A DNA stretch of 64,000 nt from Poa pratensis (Eukaryota > Streptophyta > Magnoliopsida > Poales > Poaceae): assembly GCA_947311845.1 (NCBI GenBank), contig CAMZMU010000041.1, positions 132,653,505 through 132,717,504 on the forward strand. The letters run 5' to 3'. This document shows positions 37,875-54,994 of the stretch, piece after piece (the first letter of the stretch is position 1; each line of letters starts with the position of its first letter). A program made the position numbers and the translations under genes. The notes under the pieces were generated by a model. The model had not been told where the DNA came from. It did no database searches and worked only from the letters and a program-made list of their open reading frames with translations.

Positions 37875-38516
37875 CCCAGAGCGGACGGCATGGCGGCGCC
37901 GGTGTTCGTTCTTTGTGGGATCCTTTTCCCTCCTCTCCGTCGTCGTCGGGCCGTCGTCTCCATCTGCGGCGTCTCTAGGAGGGTGAGGTGGCTCGTCCGA
38001 GTGAGTCTCTCTGCTTCTGTCTCTGGCTGGCCGAGGTGGCAAAGGGAGAAGGAGGTGGAGGTGCGCGCTCTGTTTTTGGATGGCGTGGTGGTGGTGGTTC
38101 TCTGTGGCGTCTTTGCTCCGGCCGGCCGTGGCTGCGAGGGGAGTGGTCGCCTGGAGGACGGGTGTGCTGGGTGGCAGGTCTGGCTGATGCAGAGTCGGCG
38201 GGAAGAGTGGTGGTTTGTGGAAGCAGGTGCTACGGCTGTGCTCGTTCAGCGTTCTGGGTGTTCGTCGCGTCGCGGCGGCCGGTTCTGCAGCCTGCTACTT
38301 TGGTGGAGGTGCTTGCTTTCCCGGGAATGGCGGTACGGCGACTCCGGCGGAGGCTAGATGTTTGGGGTGTGGGGTGGATCCGCTCGTGATCTTTCCTGTT
38401 TGTCTGAGGTGTTTTGTGCAAGTTTCTGGGTCTGGCTGTAATTCTTGGTTCTCTCTGGACCTGGTTGTATTTTGCTCTGAGCTCCTTAATTTAAGTGGCG
38501 GATCCTGTTCAAAAAA
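37875..38516 (+). mobile_element. Poly-A retroposon (SINE or truncated LINE) with target duplication
   Basis: A GC-rich unit starting near cccagagcggacggcatggc ends at gcggatcctgttc followed by a run of A. It is flanked by aaaaatgcacc at 37864-37874 and 38517-38527, an 11-bp target duplication typical of L1-type integration. No protein domain was recognised in it. Confidence 0.7.
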
Positions 38517-38650
38517 AAAAATGCACCACCTACATGTATTTTAGCGACTAAGAATTTTCACTACTAGGTAGTTTTAGCATGTGGAGTCATCTTAACTCGC
38601 TTGACCTGTCGTGGGTGGGCCTTGGTAGAAACAAAAAGGGATTAAGCGGA

Positions 38651-39571
38651 GTCATGGTTGAAAGTGCATTTCTCTTTTAAATGGGTTTTGGTGATAATGA
38701 CAACATAATTAGTGTCCAAACAGTTTGCCAAGTGTTTCTAGATACATTTGATGTTTGGCATGACGGTTCGCTATCCTCCAAAAGTAAAAAAAGATCGAAG
38801 ATGGTGCTTCTTTATATGTTCTTTATGTAATAGGGAAGTCGTTCTTTTAAGAGGGGGTTGCATGATGGAAGGTGTGCAGGAATCAATCTTTGCACGTGCA
38901 CAGCCCATATGCACACCCTAGCCATCCCAGTTGTTGTGGAGGAGAGTGAAGGGAATCGTATGCAGAAAACAAAATTTTCCTAACAACGATAGCCTTAACT
39001 AGCCAGGATCTATTACTATGCAGATATAGAGTAACGGAGGAGAACGATATACATACCCTTGTAGACCGACAGCGGGGATTACGCTCCTGCAACAAGCGTT
39101 GTTGATGAAGCCGACGTAGCCGACCTCAAGGTCGTGTAGACGAAGACGAACTCCTCCAAGTGCCACACGTGCAACACCTCGTAACTCTACACACGTACGG
39201 TGTAGACGACAGCCTCCGGGCTCCGACCCAGACAAGCAGCGGAAGCGGAAGACTTGGATCCGGCAGCACGGCGGTGTGCGTATGGTGGAGAGAACTCTCT
39301 CAAGCCGTGCACAGCTTCAATTGCGGAGCCGCAACTTAAACGGATGAGAGAGAGAGAATGATGCCATTTCCAAAGGCATGGGGGCACCCCTATTTAAAGG
39401 TGGAGGAGGGCAGCCATCCTTGGTGGCTTGGCCATGTGGGACTATTCCCACATGGCCAGCCGCACCATCATGGTGCGCCGGCCCTCCCCTCCCTCTCCTT
39501 TTTGGTGTTTGGCCCTATGGGCCTTGAGGTCAAAGGCCCATTTAGGTGGGCTGCCTTTAAAATTTTGATAA
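38651..39571. mobile_element. LTR-derived fragments, unclassified
   Basis: At about 38649 tgaaagtgcatttctc and ttttggtgataatgacaac resemble the start of a Triticeae LTR. From about 38880 to 39571 the minus strand looks like LTR sequence with a TATA-like stretch (cctttaaataggggtg) and transcribed-looking DNA ending in a poly-pyrimidine-rich segment. No internal coding region is attached. The fragment stops at the Helitron-like element. Confidence 0.35.
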
Positions 39572-39707
39572 CTAGATGATAGCCCGCGCGTTGCGGCGGG
39601 AATTTTTAGCGATATATAGAATAACAATTCATATATAGTTTTATGAAAACTTTTATGTAAAGCAGGGAGTTTATTACATGACGTGAGTATCAGATGAGTG
39701 CACTCGT

Positions 39708-39945
39708 CTAAACATTTTTGACATCGGACAGGATCATGACATGTCTCTTTCCATGTTTGATGTATTCCATTGTGACGAACGGATTATCTGATCCAAGTAA
39801 GCTTTTGATGTCAGCACGTGAAGGTGATCCTTGGTTCTCCTCTTGTAAAGTTAGATGCAGCGGTTGTTTCATGTTCTTCACTTCCTGTATTGCTTCGTTA
39901 TACTTCTTCGTAGCTTCTATTAGGTGATTAGTCCTCATTGTCCTG
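39708..39945 (-). CDS. Unrecognised gene-like frame inside the Helitron-like element
   Basis: The frame reads RTMRTNHLIEATKKYNEAIQ then EVKNMKQPLHLTL, SRADIKSLLGSDNPFVTMEY and ends HVMILSDVKNV. Its composition looks like real protein, and a ccag acceptor precedes it on the minus strand. The frame is open further upstream to 40052 but that part looks unlike coding sequence. I do not recognise the family; it may be the 3' exon of a captured gene. Confidence 0.3.
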
Positions 39946-40960
39946 CTGGATAGAAAGAATTGTACATGAAGGTAGCAATGTGAAGTAGAAACAGAATAGT
40001 ATGGTTGAGTGTGTAGTACCTGTTTTGGCCTTGATGTTGCTCCATGTATCACAGATGTATGAAGATTGTGGGTTGACAGTTCTATCCGATTTTGATATGG
40101 ACGAATGAATTGGACTGTTGTTATATAGAGGGATATTTTGGTGCCTTAAATTCGGTAGGGGGTTACTACAACACCTTTAAAATTAGCGTTTGTTAAAAAA
40201 TTAACTGAGTCAGTTTTTTGTGCATTGAATTAGTATTGTTGATTTATTTAAGTTTTAATTGGCAGCAGTTACATTGGAAAAAAAGTGGATTGGCATGAGG
40301 CACATGGAAATTAAATAAGTCGTATAATAGAAGATCTGAAGTGGATATTTATGTCCTGAAGTTCAATAGAAGATTGGAGGGGACGTATTGACCATAACTA
40401 ACCTCTACTAAGCTGTGCACGCCTGCGCCGGTTACCAGAAGAAGCAGAATGGGTTGGTTCAGGGGTGACGGCAGGTTGTGACTGACGTCGAGGGCGGCCA
40501 CGACTGCGTGGTACTGAATTACTACCATGACGCCTTGCAGGATTGTCTGAACTCTCAGGGTTGTATTTTTCTGATATTCAGGTAATCTGTGGTAGTATTA
40601 TGCTGAGACTATATCCAGGGTGACATGTGCATCAATTATCTCCAGTTTGATTTTAGTATAGAGAAACATCACTTGTCAAGCTATTCTGAATCAGGACGCC
40701 TTACATTGAAAATGTTAGCAGGCGATAAAATGCTTGAAGCAAACATAAAATTGAAAACACTCAAGTTGCAACTCTGTATTCGATGGAAGATTCCAGGGGC
40801 ACAAATTGGAATGTAACAAACAAATTTCAGGGGGCATTTGAGGGAAACAAACATATGTGAACAGCAAGAGTAAGAAAGTAGAAGATGCAAGTACGGATGC
40901 AATGTAAAGTAAAATCATTCGAAAGAGATGATAGTTTGTGTACCAATGTAAGCTGGCTGT

Positions 40961-41246
40961 CTAGCGTGGTCTCCTTCTTGATTGAGCAACCAGCACTTGG
41001 AATACAGGGGCTTGAGCGAGTAACACACATAATCCAATGAATATCCAACCAAATCGGAGCAGGTAAACTTTCGAGCAGTCCTTCAGCGAGTAGTTCTCCA
41101 GCGGGCAGCAACCTAGCATATTTACAAAGATGAGAGAGGGGGATTAGAAAAAGAAAGGAGGGCAGGAGAATGCAGAGCAGACATCTACCAGAGTGGAGTA
41201 GGCTTCCTGCGATGGACGCGAGGGGACGGCCGCGCTGCAAAGCCAT
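40961..41246 (-). CDS. Two-exon gene-like fragment in the Helitron-like element
   Basis: Exon 41246-41189 reads MALQRGRPLASIAGSLLHS and splices (G|gtagat) to 41112-40961 (after gctag), which reads CCPLENYSLKDCSKVYLLRF then GWIFIGLCVLLAQAPV and stops at TAG 40963-40961. The joined product would be about 70 residues with one hydrophobic segment, possibly membrane-anchored. Not recognised. It may be a captured gene fragment with an accidental stop. Confidence 0.35.
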
Positions 41247-42741
41247 TGGAGCGGATCGAGCCTTTAAAGGATGGAGGTGGCGGCCGATCAGCTGTAGTTT
41301 CTTCTGCAATCACTGGGCAATGATGACTTGCGAAGGATGGGGCGGTTTCTTGAGCATTTGTGGCGTGAAGGGCATAGGTCGTAGTTGCTAGAAAATCGTA
41401 GTTCGCGTTGGCGGCGGCAGGGAAGAAGAACGCGAGTCAACAGGAGGTTTTTTTTCAGGGCATGAGGACGAAGGGGAACCGCCCGAATCTTATATGGGCC
41501 TGCCTCCAGCCCAATTAGGAAGGGTAGGCCGAACGAAGATGCAAGCGAGGAGCGGGAAAAAAAGGCGAGCGACGAAGCGGACGAAGACACGCGACGCTCG
41601 GTGAATAAAAGGCGACGTGGAGGCACAGAATCGCAGGAAAATCAGGTAGTGGGTCATTCCTATTTAGATATAGAAGATAAATAAAATAAAATATATTTAA
41701 TTATTAATTATACTAATTAATGTTAAATACATATTATCTAATTTATTCTGGCTCTGAAAACTATTTTGTCGACCCCCAAATTTTGTCGGATATGTCCCGA
41801 AACCATTCCGGAACCCTTCTCTATTTTCTCTCCGATATCCAATCTTATATAAACGTCGCCTACCCTTAAGTGTGCCACCCTACGGTACGGGATCACATCA
41901 GACATGATCGAGACCCGTTCTCAAATCAATGACTATCAGGTGGATCTGGATACAATCCATGATAGTCCCTAGATAGAGGCGCGGTGTCATGACTATCAGG
42001 GGGATCTACATAGAGGCGCGGTGGATTGGCGACTTGGCTCACAATAGATACTAGGCTAAACACACCGTCAAGAGCAAAGAAACAACACCGATAGCAAGCA
42101 AGCAAGCAAGCGTCATCGTCATCACTTCTCGCCGGGCAAGCAACTTCAATGTCACCGCTTACAACCATCGACAAAGCCCTCACAACAACGGTCGCGTGAA
42201 TCACCAGGCCGGACCACCGTTCGTCATCGTCACCGCACCATTCACTCAAGGCATTTCATGAACTCGTAAACACGATGTGGCCGCACGTTCTCCGTTGGAT
42301 CTTATTTCTTGACACCGTTCACCGTTGGATCGAACAGCGAGAAAAAGGCTGTAATAGGTGCCCGTTCATCATCTGTTCTCGTGCTGCGACAACCTAATCT
42401 AACTAGTAAGTTTGCACGTGCAACGCACGTTATATAATTGTTCAATAATAATATGTCCCATGAGTACCGTATTTCAAAGTTTTAAGATTTTCTTTAGAAA
42501 AATAGGATAGATCAATTGGCTACTTCCAGATTTATTTTGGAACTTCCAAATATCCTGTTTGAAGTTTATAAAATAAAGTTTTGTTTGTAGTCGAGCTCTA
42601 AAGTGATTTTGCTTGTCTCACATGATTCCTCGTGTGTCTTGCGTTCCTACAACACTCCATGCCAAGAATCATCAAGAAGTAGCATTCAACCACTGATGGT
42701 AAACTGAACATGCTATTTCTAATTAAAGAAACCGGAAATCT

Positions 42742-42882
42742 ACTTTGGTCCCCGGGTGCAAATGCTTCTGATATTTTTTTTAAATTAAAAAAATGAAAAC
42801 ACTTCAAAAAAATCTGAAAAAAGTTGGGCACAAACATATGCAAATTTTTAACATTCATGCAAAATTTCGGAAGGAAATGACG
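42742..42882 (+). mobile_element. Half copy of the fold-back MITE family of 3842-4235
   Basis: Shares tactttggtccccgggtgca-type start, gggcacaaacatatgcaaat and ggaaggaaatgac with the element at 3842-4235. The second arm is missing. Confidence 0.65.
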
Positions 42883-43186
42883 CCCGTTAAAATATATGTG
42901 CTCCAAAAATTTCCTGTTGGCAAGAGCAATATCCACATCTTGTTGACACTTGAAACTTAGAACAAAAAGAAATATTGTGAAAATAAAATCACAGGACTGT
43001 AAAGGAGTAGCACCGGTAGCATGCATGTCTCGAGGATCCTCATATGTACCCTACTGCAGATACAATTCTTGAATAAGTTCATTTAGCAAGGTTTGCAACT
43101 AACATAAAAATGCACGGTTATTAAACATATTATATCTGAACAATTATTCTCCGACACAAAAAATTAGTAAGTGAAGATGCAATTAC

Positions 43187-43274
43187 CAGAAGTGGTGAGG
43201 TCACAAGTCACACGTGCCTCATCAGTCAGGACAACACCATCCTTAGTCTTCAACCAGATCATGGTCGAGCCCAA
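43187..43274 (-). pseudogene. Exon-like segment captured in the second Helitron-like element
   Basis: Between an attgcag acceptor and a gtaatt donor the frame reads LGSTMIWLKTKDGVVLTDEA then RVTCDLTTS. The composition is protein-like, with some similarity in style to SKP1-type N-termini (IWL-T-DG), but I cannot assign it. No other exon of the same gene was recognised. Confidence 0.3.
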
Positions 43275-44491
43275 CTGCAATCCAATTCAGATTCGAATAG
43301 ATGCAGATAAGAAAATATGAGAAAAATCATGGCTGTGTTTTACTCTTCTCCTTTCTCTCTCACTATATGTTTGCTAGAAACCATGGAACGCCTTTCTAGG
43401 ACGGAGCAGGGGACGCGGCTGTGCTTGACGATGTTGAATGCGGATGCTGCCGATGACTAAGGAGTCGTATGGCGTGGCGGTCCGCCACACAGCTTCCGGA
43501 TCCATGGCACAGATGCGCACCCACCGATCTGCTTGTCCCTGCTCCCCATCCAGATTTCAAATCTGTGGAGGGGAGGTCATGGAGTTGTCCCTGCTGCACT
43601 TACTGAATCCAGAAATCGTAGAGGGGAGGTCATGGAGCCGACGGTGTTTCCCTCACCGTCTCGCCGCCATACGTACGACTCTGCATCTGTCCTCGAGGAG
43701 GCGGCGGCGCGAGGCAGCAGAGCAAGCCACGCGTGGCGAGGAGGTGCTGGCGCAAGGCAAGGATGGGCGACGGATGGGGCAAGAGCAGGCACGCGTGGAG
43801 GCGGCGGCGAAAACGGCGAGGACGCAGATCGTGGTGTTCTAGTTCGTTAGTTTTTTTTCAATGTGTGGAGGCTGCGGAACTTTTCGTCCGTGCGGAGCGT
43901 GGTCCGCCTGTGCAAATTGCTAATTGCACATAGAGCATTGATTAGATTAATCCTGACGCTTAGATTTAGATAAGCGGGACTAATCTGGCGGTGACAATTT
44001 GGCTGTGTATACAACGCGGGGTGGCTGTAGCCTAACTCAACTTCGCTTGTTTATTAGTAGTGGAGATGGAGATCACGAAATTCATCAAAGTTCCAACGCA
44101 ACAAGGGAAACAGTACGCGCACGCTAAAAAGAAAAAGAAACGAAACAAATCCCTCGTCAATCCAATCCGTTCACCAGACGATCCCAATCGTACAACCGGC
44201 CGACGACTAGGCGGCGGCGGCGGCATCGACGGCAGTAACAACCGGAACCGACCCGACGGCTACGGCGGCGATCCCATCCCCCTCCCCCACCTCCGCTCCT
44301 CGCCGCACCGGAAACCCTGGCCGTCGAATCGCGCGGCGGCCGCCATCCCTCCAGCCACGCCGATCCCGTGTGCCCACTCGTCTCGTTCGTCCATCCGCGG
44401 GGGCACTGGTTTGCTGCTAGCCCCGCGGATTGCGGCGCCCACCTGGAGACACGAGCGGCGGTTCATGGTTGTGGCGCTTAGCGGCACCACC

Positions 44492-49712
<5,221 letters not shown>

Positions 49713-52700
49713 AGTTCTGAGAATTTGTATAGTATGATGGAAAATCAGAAGATTTGTTAAGCTTTCCAGTAGTTGGTTGATGGTTTCACGGAAGCTGTAG
49801 TGTCCCAAAGCGTATTAGTATTACATACCCGTTTCTTGTGAATAACTTCTTTTCTTGCTTTTGTCTGGAAGTGTGGCTGGAATCTTTCAGCCTAGGTGAC
49901 GCTTGTGTGAACTTTCTTTTCTTTCGGTTAGATGGTAGTAGATCTGAATGGTTAACGTTTCTTTCTTTTTGTACAAAGCTGGTTCGTTTAGCCAATTGTA
50001 TTTTAAGCGAGGAACTACTATATGTTGCATATTCTGGATTAAATTGAATGGAGCCGAAAGCCAGAAATGCCTTTTTTATTGAGTTTGTCACAATTCCTTG
50101 TTCTTTTAAAGCTGGACTTGTTTTCGTTATTGTGCTGTTTAATGTTCGTGAACGCCTTTGTTGGATTGCGTGAACACAAGGGTGCTCTGGTTTCTGGTCC
50201 AAAAGATGGCTCTTGCTCGGAGGAGTAGCATCATGAAGTTGTTTTGTTCGCTTAGCTGGAGGTCCATGCCAGTGCTATTGAGCGAGCTGGGTTCGTCGCT
50301 ACGCTACACCCGTGGTATATTTAGACTCAAATCGATCAGTACAGGTTACCAATAGTAAGACGTATAAAATCAAAAGTTAATTCTTTTAAACTTGATGTGT
50401 AAGTTTAGTCGAAAGCAAAGATGAATAAATTTAGTGAAAATTCAACTCCTTTACGTTTGACAATTTTATTAAAAAAATATGAGCATGTATAAGACCAGAT
50501 CAATATTGATGAAGCCACAGTAAAATATATTTTGCAGTGTATTTATTCAATGTTATTGATATTGATATTTTCTTGTACATGTTTGATCAAATTTAATAAA
50601 CTTTACCTTTTGACTAAATCCACACGTCTTCAGGTCGTGGCTTAATGTGTGATTTGCATGCCTTAGTTAGCAAAAAAGTGCATGGACTAAGTGAGTGATT
50701 GTGGTCACACATGTCTACATCTAGCAAAGGAAAGCTACTTTGACAGTTTAACTAGCCGATGAAACAAAGCATGAAGTATCTCCTGAAGACGAGAGTAGCC
50801 TACGAGAAGTTGCCAGCCTGCTGCACTGCACACGGCATACATATACCAGCTCGCACCTGTTACTTCTAAAGTTTTAATTGCTGCAGAACAGAAGGGTCAA
50901 ATTAACAAGCTTTACTGGAATGGAACTCATGATGAAATAACAGAAGATCCGAACCAAAGCCGTTGGAACATGCTGGCGAGACTTGGACCCAATCGATCTC
51001 GTCAAGGGTCACGTCGATCTCAGGGTGGCCGTGATCACGTCCCTATCACAGCGATCGATGTCGGCTATAACCGGCCGGCCATTTGGACTAGAAACAAAGC
51101 CACGATTGATCATAAGCTCAACCAGTATGCACTGTTGAGATTGCGTTTTCCGTCTGCTCTTTCTTAACCCATAGGACAGGTTTTTTCCTTTTTCTTTTTG
51201 GTGAACGTCGCAGCATTTTCATTTACTCCATCCGTCCCAAAATAATTAAAGTTTTTAGTTTGTCCTATGTTAAGCTATAGTTTCATTAGATCCATCATAA
51301 AATATATTTTCGTTCTTTTTAGATGTAACGTTGTAGATATTAGCATATTTTCTATAAACGCAGTCAAACTTCTTAGGACAAATCTAGAGTTTCAATTATT
51401 TTGTAACGATGGAGTAGAAGAGATAAAAAATGTACAAGGCCAAACGGCATACACGAGGATAATGAAAAGGAAAACGGAAGCAAGAACACAGACATAAAAC
51501 ACAACTTAATTACTCGCATGCGCCTTGCATGCCTTCCGCCCGGGCTCACCGGTCGTTGATTGATTGAGCTCACCGGTCGTTGTAGGGCTATGTCTTCTTA
51601 TCAATGGTGGAGATTCTCGATGGACTGCCATGGAAAAGGTACCCGACTTCCTTGCATAAGAGCACCTGGGAATATGGTTACCGAGTGAAATATTGTGGTT
51701 ACCGGCCGACAACTGGGATTCCCAGCAAAAAGAATCAAGACCGTTTGAGTTTGGGCTAGGTGATTAGTCCCACCTAAACCTAGTATGTTTTTTCCCGATG
51801 TCTCCTCACCCAAAATTTCCTGAACTTACGATTCCCCTCCTTCCAAATTCGGAGTTGAAATATTTAAGCGTTGCTGAGTTTGAAATTCCATATTTCATTT
51901 GAGAATTTCCTCCGGCCAATATTCGACCTATAATTTTCGCCAACCACGGTATTTTTTTACTGGTAGCCCCAAAGCAGTTTTGCGCAATGATCTCCCATAT
52001 ACCCTCAGGGCCATGCATAGGTTATTATTCACAGAATTCATCAGAAGTTTATCGATCGATCCATAAACACCAAATATATATCTACAAAAAGAGTGGTGCA
52101 TCAATCCCAAAACACTAAATTTATATCTACAAAAAAGAGCGGTGCTGAATCTATCTCAGTTGGAGATGTATTTCCGTATGTAATGGCCCATCTTATCACT
52201 CAAAATATGAGAGTTAAAGGTGTGCAGACCATGTTTCCTACGCAATATATCCCCATTGATCGGTGGATGGGAATGGGGGTTCTAACCAATGTATTCATAT
52301 CAATCTCAGAAAGAGGGCAACATGATCGAACGGTGATAGTTGATATTTCTTCAAGTTATGTGTCAATTTCATAGGCCACCTCCGTCGATTGGCGTGTCCT
52401 GGTCTCGCAATGAGGGGTGGCTTGAGCATTTTCAGGACCATCATACATAAAATAACAATGACTTGTTTGTACTGGAATTTGAGATGATCGACTGTGATCT
52501 CTCTCTTGTAAAACTCTGTGGGGTGACAATCTCCTCCGTAATTAATATAGAAGACAACAGTCCTTGTTCGTGTTCTTTATAAAACATGTTTGTAGTATCT
52601 CCAATTCTCCATATACATCGAGGAGAGCACTGAGCACGGCGTGCTGATTCATTTGCTTCATGCAACAAATACACTTGGTCAAACTATTGTGTAGATATAA

Positions 52701-53037
52701 CAAGCACTCGTGGAAAGCTTAATTTGCTAGCAATATTACATAATGCATGCTAAGTGAACTCAAGTAAAGTTCATGTTGCAAACCAATTTCAAACCGTACA
52801 AAGCACTGAAACATGCTTGCGTGTAATAGTATACCGATATACGTGTGCTGCAAAATCTCACTGCACGCACGTATACACGAACATGCATGCCCATGCACGC
52901 ACGTGTGATCTTACATAAAGCTAACCAAATAGTAATTGCGCTGGCTCAATATACTTGTTCACGCAAATAATTGTTGAGCCGATCGATGATCGAGAGCCAC
53001 TCCAGAGAGTAGCCGGCCAATCGATCGAGATCGACGA
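49713..53037. other. CBL 3' flank and intergenic region
   Basis: The CBL 3' UTR is probably within 49713-50100. From 50360 on no gene, RNA gene or domain was recognised except the Stowaway MITE at 51226-51414. Confidence 0.5.
51226..51414. mobile_element. Stowaway MITE (Tc1/Mariner type)
   Basis: Ctccatccgtcccaaaataa is mirrored by ttattttgtaacgatggag, with TA flanks; 189 bp. Confidence 0.8.
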
Positions 53038-53289
53038 TCAATGGTGGTTGTTAGGGTCGTGCGAAGTGCCGGAAGGTCCTGCGGTGTTTTTCGACACCTC
53101 AGCAGCCCTCCTCGTCGTGGACCATGGCGGCGACACCGCCAGCCGCCGGCCACCACGTCGGCCGAGCGACGACGCCTCCGTGTCTGCGCCGTGGAGTACC
53201 ATCGGCCTCGCCGCCACAGAATATCCCGCCGACATGAGCATAAGGATTACCACGACGAAGGTGCACAGAAGCTTGAGCAAGGGCGCCAT
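53038..53289 (-). CDS. Small secreted signalling-peptide precursor, putative
   Basis: An 83-residue single-exon frame. MAPLLKLLCTFVVVILMLMS then AGYSVAARP is a clear signal peptide with likely cleavage near SVAA. The middle is variable and has dibasic sites (GRRGGRR, TTRR). The tail ends KNTAGPSGTSHDPNNHH. This layout (signal peptide, spacer, proline-rich C-terminal tail ending in N/H) is that of plant post-translationally processed peptide hormones; the GPS-x-x-H-x-P-x-H tail recalls the SGPS core of PIP, IDA and CLE families without matching one of them. A TATA box lies at 53453-53460 and no gene overlaps it. Function is inferred only; a chance frame is less likely because of the TATA box, the signal peptide and the tail together. 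Confidence 0.6.
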   Translation of the reverse strand: MAPLLKLLCTFVVVILMLMSAGYSVAARPMVLHGADTEASSLGRRGGRRLAVSPPWSTTRRAAEVSKNTAGPSGTSHDPNNHH

Positions 53290-53452
53290 ATATACCTTAA
53301 ACTGTAGCTAATTAATTCTTGTCGTTGATCTCTCTTGGGACCTATATATGTGTAGTTCTTTGCGTAGCTAGGGATCGATGAGCAGGGTGGTCTAGCTTGT
53401 GGATCGTGATAGTGGAGAGGGATGGGATGAACCAGGCAATGCAGGGCGCGCG

Positions 53453-53460
53453 TATATATA
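53453..53460 (-). promoter_or_regulatory. TATA box of the small-peptide gene
   Basis: The minus strand reads tatatatacgcgcgc, about 165 bp upstream of the ATG at 53289, giving a leader of about 135 bp. Confidence 0.55.
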
Positions 53461-54413
53461 CACGATCGGCCGAGAGCTAGTAGCAAGCAACTAGCCAAGC
53501 TAGCACATACACTGGACGGACCCTACACGTGTGTACTCGTGGGAAATGGCGATGAGACTTGTTCGACAAAGCGAGTATTGGGTTACAGCAATCGGCGGAG
53601 ACGATGATGCATGACGTAAGCTTCGTGAAGATCGGGTCCAAGCCTCGTGCTTACGTCAGGGGGCCAACGTCAACGGCTCCTGTTAATTAGTAGAATCTTC
53701 AGTTGTTTCGTCATAAGTTCTGTTGTTTTTCCAAGGGATTCTCGATGTTATATATACTTTGTTCGCTTGGGTAAGTAAAGTAGCTTCCTTGCTATACATA
53801 AACATGCATTTATGGCCAAGATCACTGGGTCAGTCCAAGCATGCACACGTGAGGGGCGCGGGGCGAATTGTTAATCATTTGGCATCTTGAAATGAAGGAT
53901 GTTATCTTAGTATGCTTTTGCCGCTTGATGCACTAGCAGCTGGCTACGCGCCTTCGCATGCATGGTACTTGGCTACTTGCGCGTTGCACTGTTGCTGTGT
54001 GATTACGCAAAAAATGCATGCGAAAAGATTGCACCCAAGGTATTTTGACTATCCTGTTGCTGTTTCTCCACATCTTTTGTCTTTTCCCCGGGAAACAATG
54101 AGTAAATTTCAAGAAATCGGATCTTTTTGGAGCATATATATATATTCCATATCAGACCCATGATTTTTCTATTCGTATAAATTTACCGCACATTGTAGTT
54201 TCCCAAAGTATACACGATTATACGAATAGAATAAAACTTGTGGGATTAAGACCAATCCAATAGATGATTTGCTATCACATGGCTCAAGAGAAAAACACTG
54301 AAGATTTGTAATCTACGGGAATTTCCTCTTTTTTTCAGGGACGACCATCCTCCTCGCCAGGAGAGAATCCTCCTCTTTGAATTTCAGGATTTCACACATG
54401 ACTCTGACACATA
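53461..54413. other. Upstream region of the small-peptide gene
   Basis: Contains many gcatgc and acgtg-type motifs (for example ctacacgtgtg at about 53523) but no gene. The cacgtg core is a possible G-box. Confidence 0.4.
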
Positions 54414-54724
54414 CAGGGGCGGGCCTAGCTCAAGTCAAGGGTATTCAACTGAATACCTATTGTTTTCCCAAAATAATAGTTTACATATAGCAGAGGCTAT
54501 GTACGAGTATGAAACAACATGGAAAAGACACAAAATGATGCTCTATTCAACCATCCAGCCCCATATAGAACTAGTTATCTCTCTACTCCTACACGACTCA
54601 CATCTCTCCTCCAATCCCATGAGCTAAATCTGAAATTCCAGCCAAAATAAGGTTTTAGGCTATCAAAAAAACTTTAGCCTTCATCTTTTGAATACCCACT
54701 GTTTAAATCCTGGGCCCGCCGCTG
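54414..54724. mobile_element. hAT MITE with exact 8-bp target duplication
   Basis: Ends caggggcgggcctag and ctgggcccgccgctg are inverted repeats of the common hAT type. The octamer gacacata flanks both sides exactly (54406-54413 and 54725-54732). It is 311 bp, without coding capacity. Confidence 0.88.
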
Positions 54725-54994
54725 GACACATACATGATGGTGGTGGAGTCAATGCTATAAACAAGAGAACAACGGAGAAAAAAAAGATTAATAGATGCAT
54801 CTTTTGGGACACAACTTGGCATTTGTCCCTTACACGACAAAAAGGAGGTGAACGGGTAAGGTCAAAAATTTAGTGGTGGTGCGAATCACAAGATCATGGC
54901 ACACGAGGAAGAAAATGATGAAACATGCCTTGAATGTGTTGGCCCATCAAAAGCAGTGAATTGTGTATTGTAAAACTTTCCGTGAGTAGGAATG

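Larger units (their letters stand above)
39572..41677 (-). mobile_element. Helitron-like element carrying gene-like exons
   Basis: On the minus strand the 3' end is a GC-rich hairpin (cccgccgcaacgcgcggg), 7 bases and CTAG followed by T at 39571. The 5' end begins TCTTCTATATC after an A (41678). A|TC...CTAG|T is the expected Helitron signature. No Rep/helicase is encoded. Inside are exon-like segments at 41246-41189 and 41112-40961, and an open frame at 40052-39708. Confidence 0.55.
42403..44066 (-). mobile_element. Second Helitron-like element, directly upstream of the CBL gene
   Basis: The minus-strand 3' end has the palindrome acgtgcgttgcacgt, then gcaaacttaCTAG and a following T (42402). 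The 5' end begins TCTCCACTACTAATAAAC after an A (44067). No Rep/helicase is present. It contains half of a fold-back MITE and an exon-like segment at 43274-43187. Its right edge lies about 425 bp upstream of the CBL start codon. Confidence 0.5.

Noticed and set aside
44060..44491. N-terminal extension of the CBL protein (frame is open from 44060)
   Set aside because: CBL proteins are about 215-230 residues and start near MxQC; the upstream part is low-complexity and GC-rich like a leader.
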